A DNA stretch of 7,593 nt from CAZTJA01 sp964613745 (GTDB taxonomy: Bacteria; Desulfobacterota; Desulfomonilia; Desulfomonilales; Desulfomonilaceae). A program made the translations under genes and the position numbers. Below are positions 5,574 to 7,593 of this stretch, piece by piece. Position 1 is the stretch's first letter. Each line of letters starts with the position of its first letter. Below the pieces are notes generated by a model. That model did not search any database. It saw only the letters and a list, made by a program, of their open reading frames with translations, and was not told where the DNA came from. The stretch lies in the NCBI GenBank assembly GCA_964613745.1, contig CAZTJA010000129.1, forward strand, positions 1-7,593. The letters run 5' to 3'.

Positions 5574-6836
5574 ATGGCCTACAAGATCGCAATCATGGCT
5601 ACTCTTGATACCAAGGGACAAGAAGTTGCTTACCTGAAGGATTTGATCCAGGCAAACGGCTGCGGAACAATAGTAATCGATGTAGGAACACTCCACCCGC
5701 CGGCCATAAATCCGGACATAACACGCGAAAATGTCGCAGAGGCTGCTACATCACATCTTTCTGAGCTCGATGAGGAAAAGGACCGTCGAACATCCGTGGA
5801 AACAATGATCGCAGGGGCATCCAAAGTAGTGAAGCAGCTTCATGAATCATCAGAGCTTGCCGGAATAATTTCCGTCGGTGGAGGGACAGGAACTCACATC
5901 GGTATGAGCGTCATGCAAGTGCTACCTCTCGGAGTTCCCAAACTGATGGTTTCAACCGTCGCTTCACGAGATATGAGCAGACTTATTGGGACAAAAGACA
6001 TAACCCTGATGCATTCCGTCGCGGACATTCTCGGCTTGAACCCCATAACCGAACGCATTCTGAAAAGTGCGGCAGGCGCAATAGTTGGAATGACGTTTGC
6101 CGCCGGCCCCATCACATCGCTGAAACCTATAATCGGGTTGACATCCTTCGGATTCATAACCGAGGGTGCGATGAGAGTAAAACGACTTCTGGAGTCCGCA
6201 GGGTATGAGGTATCCCCGTTTCATGCCAACGGAACCGGTGGAATGGCAATGGAAGACCTAATCAACCAGGGGTTAATAAGTGGAGTATTGGATTTTGCTT
6301 TGCACGAATTTTCGGATTCCCTATATGGTGGTTATTGCGGCGGAATAGGTCCGGATCGTCTGGAATCAGCCGGTAAAAAAGGAATTCCTCAGGTCATTGT
6401 GCCAGGCGGCCTCGATTGTATCGTTCTGGAATTCGATTCATTGGAAAACATGCCTAAGAATGTGCAAGGACGACAAGTATTCTGGTATGATTTTCGATCG
6501 GGAGTCCGGACCGTCAAAGACGACATGATCCGCTTAGCGGATATAATTTCGGGGAAACTCAATAGGTCTACAGGGCCGGTTCGCTTTCTGGTGCCCCTGA
6601 AAGGGTGGTCGGAAGCCGACGCCCCGGTTGGTCCCCTTTATAACCCGGAAATCAATCAGGTTTTCGTATCCGAACTAAAATCAAAATTGAAGCTCGATAT
6701 ACCGGTGATGGAAATCGAAGCCCACATCAATTCCGAAGAGTTTGCGAGTATTGCTGTAGCACAATTGCATGAGCTTATGAAAGCCACATCGTCAATACCG
6801 GTTGTTAGTCCAATCGGTCATAGCAATCCGTTATGA
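5574..6836 (+). CDS. Tm-1-like (UPF0261) ATP-binding domain protein
   Basis: The 420-residue product fits the full-length bacterial UPF0261 family, related to the N-terminal domain of the tomato Tm-1 virus-resistance protein. Family landmarks are ATLDTKGQE (9-17), VIDVG (34-38), GGGTGTHIG (102-110, a probable nucleotide-binding loop), a second half from about 184 with IIGLTSFGFITEGAM (186-200), FHANGTGG with MED (216-228), LIxxGLISGVLDFxLHE from 229, and VPGGLDCIVLEF (276-287). There is no signal peptide or membrane segment, so it is cytoplasmic. Structures of Tm-1 show a two-lobed ATP-binding fold, but the bacterial reaction is not established as far as I know. In other genomes these genes often lie in catabolic or small-molecule operons, and here the gene follows the LysR regulator of a phenol operon. 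A part in aromatic metabolism is possible but unproven. Confidence 0.9.
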   Translation: MAYKIAIMATLDTKGQEVAYLKDLIQANGCGTIVIDVGTLHPPAINPDITRENVAEAATSHLSELDEEKDRRTSVETMIAGASKVVKQLHESSELAGIISVGGGTGTHIGMSVMQVLPLGVPKLMVSTVASRDMSRLIGTKDITLMHSVADILGLNPITERILKSAAGAIVGMTFAAGPITSLKPIIGLTSFGFITEGAMRVKRLLESAGYEVSPFHANGTGGMAMEDLINQGLISGVLDFALHEFSDSLYGGYCGGIGPDRLESAGKKGIPQVIVPGGLDCIVLEFDSLENMPKNVQGRQVFWYDFRSGVRTVKDDMIRLADIISGKLNRSTGPVRFLVPLKGWSEADAPVGPLYNPEINQVFVSELKSKLKLDIPVMEIEAHINSEEFASIAVAQLHELMKATSSIPVVSPIGHSNPL

Positions 6837-6913
6837 ACTACCGTACAAAGGCAAGTTCCAATGTACTTCGCCCAAAATGGCGTTTCCAAGAAAGCTTTTC
6901 GGAATAGCGAAAA

Positions 6914-7429
6914 ATGACTCAGGACGAACTCCAATCCACAATTATTCAATTCATGGATCAGCTAACAACCATGACCCTCGGTTGTAGTCTCGATGAAGTA
7001 CCCTGGACGGCTCCAGTGTACTATGCCAGGCAGAATTTCGATCTTATCTTCTTTTCTTCAAAGCTCTCCCGACACTCGATGACATTTGAGAAAAATCCTA
7101 GAGCTTCGGCTTCTATATATGGCCAGTATAACAGCTGGAAAGAAATTAAGGGGTTGCAGTTGTCAGGAAATGTTCAAGCAGTGAACTCGGCTCTAGCAAT
7201 TGCAAGAGCCACGAAAACCTACCTGACACGTTACCCTTTCGTAAAAGAGTTCCTCACTCATGCGGGATCGATCACGTCGGGGACGGCCAAGAAAATGACC
7301 AATATTTCTCTTTACGCATTTAGACCGGACACCATCTATTACATGGACAATTCACAGGGATTTGGAACGGGGTGGACACTCCAAGTACAAATGGACTTAC
7401 CAAAGAGAAACATTAAAGTGCAGGAGTGA
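6914..7429 (+). CDS. YhbP-like (UPF0306) flavin-binding protein, pyridoxamine-phosphate-oxidase fold
   Basis: The 171-residue product resembles the split-barrel FMN-binding superfamily, closest by eye to the YhbP/UPF0306 group. Matching stretches are TLGCSLDEVPWTAPVYYA (21-38), LIFFSSKLSRHSMTFEKNPR (44-63), a GLQLSGNVQAV strand (80-90), a YLTRYPFVKEF helix (103-113) and the C-terminal FRPDTIYYMDNSQGFG (136-151). It is about 20 residues longer than the E. coli protein. Members bind FMN or related cofactors, but the substrate of this group is unknown. The gene begins 77 bases after the Tm-1-like gene with no terminator between, so co-transcription is likely. Its ribosome binding site is weak (GGA, 10 bases upstream), and the ATG at 6914 is chosen because the domain starts soon after. 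A link to flavin chemistry of the UbiX/UbiD system is conceivable but speculative. Confidence 0.85.
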   Translation: MTQDELQSTIIQFMDQLTTMTLGCSLDEVPWTAPVYYARQNFDLIFFSSKLSRHSMTFEKNPRASASIYGQYNSWKEIKGLQLSGNVQAVNSALAIARATKTYLTRYPFVKEFLTHAGSITSGTAKKMTNISLYAFRPDTIYYMDNSQGFGTGWTLQVQMDLPKRNIKVQE

Positions 7430-7493
7430 TTGTTCACACCCTGTCCCAATTCTCATTCAAGCGAAGTTTATGAATCTAATCGTAGGATCTGAT
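7430..7493. other. Downstream region of the YhbP-like gene
   Basis: No classic stem with a U-tract is visible here or further to the window edge. A short imperfect dyad lies around 7483-7496 (TAGGATC/TGATCTA), and it is not a convincing terminator. Confidence 0.3.
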
Positions 7494-7593
7494 CTAAGGC
7501 CCTTTCCCACTTAGCAATTCTCCCATTTCGCTGAGTTTTCGGTCATAGGACAATTGGCCATTGGATGCACAAACTTCGGTTATGTTTTCGAGC
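7494..7593 (-). CDS. Possible C-terminal end of a gene cut by the right edge
   Basis: One minus-strand frame is open from the right edge for about 32 codons and stops at TAG (7494-7496). The other two minus-strand frames hit stops early. The encoded tail is hydrophilic and protein-like, containing GQLSYDRKLSEMGELLSGKG just before the stop, with no recognisable family. If real, it converges with the YhbP-like gene, leaving 64 bases between their stops. A frame this short can occur by chance. Confidence 0.35.
   Translation of the reverse strand, partial: LENITEVCASNGQLSYDRKLSEMGELLSGKGP

Noticed and set aside
5549..5608. Short 19-codon leader peptide frame overlapping the Tm-1-like start
   Set aside because: It has no ribosome binding site and no codon pattern suggesting attenuation; most likely chance.

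Overview
This window carries part of an anaerobic phenol-activation operon together with its likely regulator. From 3930 down to the left edge, every gene lies on the minus strand. The order is a UbiX-type flavin prenyltransferase, a small CxxC protein, the two catalytic subunits of a phenylphosphate synthase (PpsA with the phosphohistidine domain, then PpsB with the ATP-binding domain), and the first 13 codons of what looks like a UbiD-family (de)carboxylase. This matches the phenol pathway known from Thauera aromatica, in which phenol is phosphorylated by ATP to phenylphosphate and then para-carboxylated to 4-hydroxybenzoate by a UbiD-related carboxylase.

A 404-base intergenic region (3931-4334) separates this operon from a divergent LysR-type regulator at 4335-5216. 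The region holds candidate promoters for both directions, a T-N11-A type inverted repeat, a 12-base palindrome and a 13-base direct repeat, so it is the likely control region. Downstream of the regulator, on the plus strand, a 357-base gene-free stretch leads into a Tm-1-like (UPF0261) protein and a YhbP-like flavin-binding protein of the pyridoxamine-phosphate-oxidase fold. These two may be co-transcribed. At the right edge a minus-strand reading frame ends at 7494 and may be the C-terminus of another gene.

The organism cannot be named from this sequence alone. Moderate GC content, strong Shine-Dalgarno sites and a compact ubiX-pps-ubiD arrangement suggest an anaerobic bacterium that degrades aromatics, for example a sulfate-reducing, iron-reducing or syntrophic relative of the former Deltaproteobacteria. 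That placement is inference. No rRNA, tRNA, CRISPR array, insertion sequence or phage gene was seen.

Proposed working model: an aromatic signal is sensed by the LysR protein, which activates the leftward operon. PpsA and PpsB make the aryl phosphate and the UbiD protein carboxylates it. UbiX probably supplies prenylated FMN to a UbiD-family enzyme. The roles of the small CxxC protein, the Tm-1-like protein and the YhbP-like protein in this pathway are not known.
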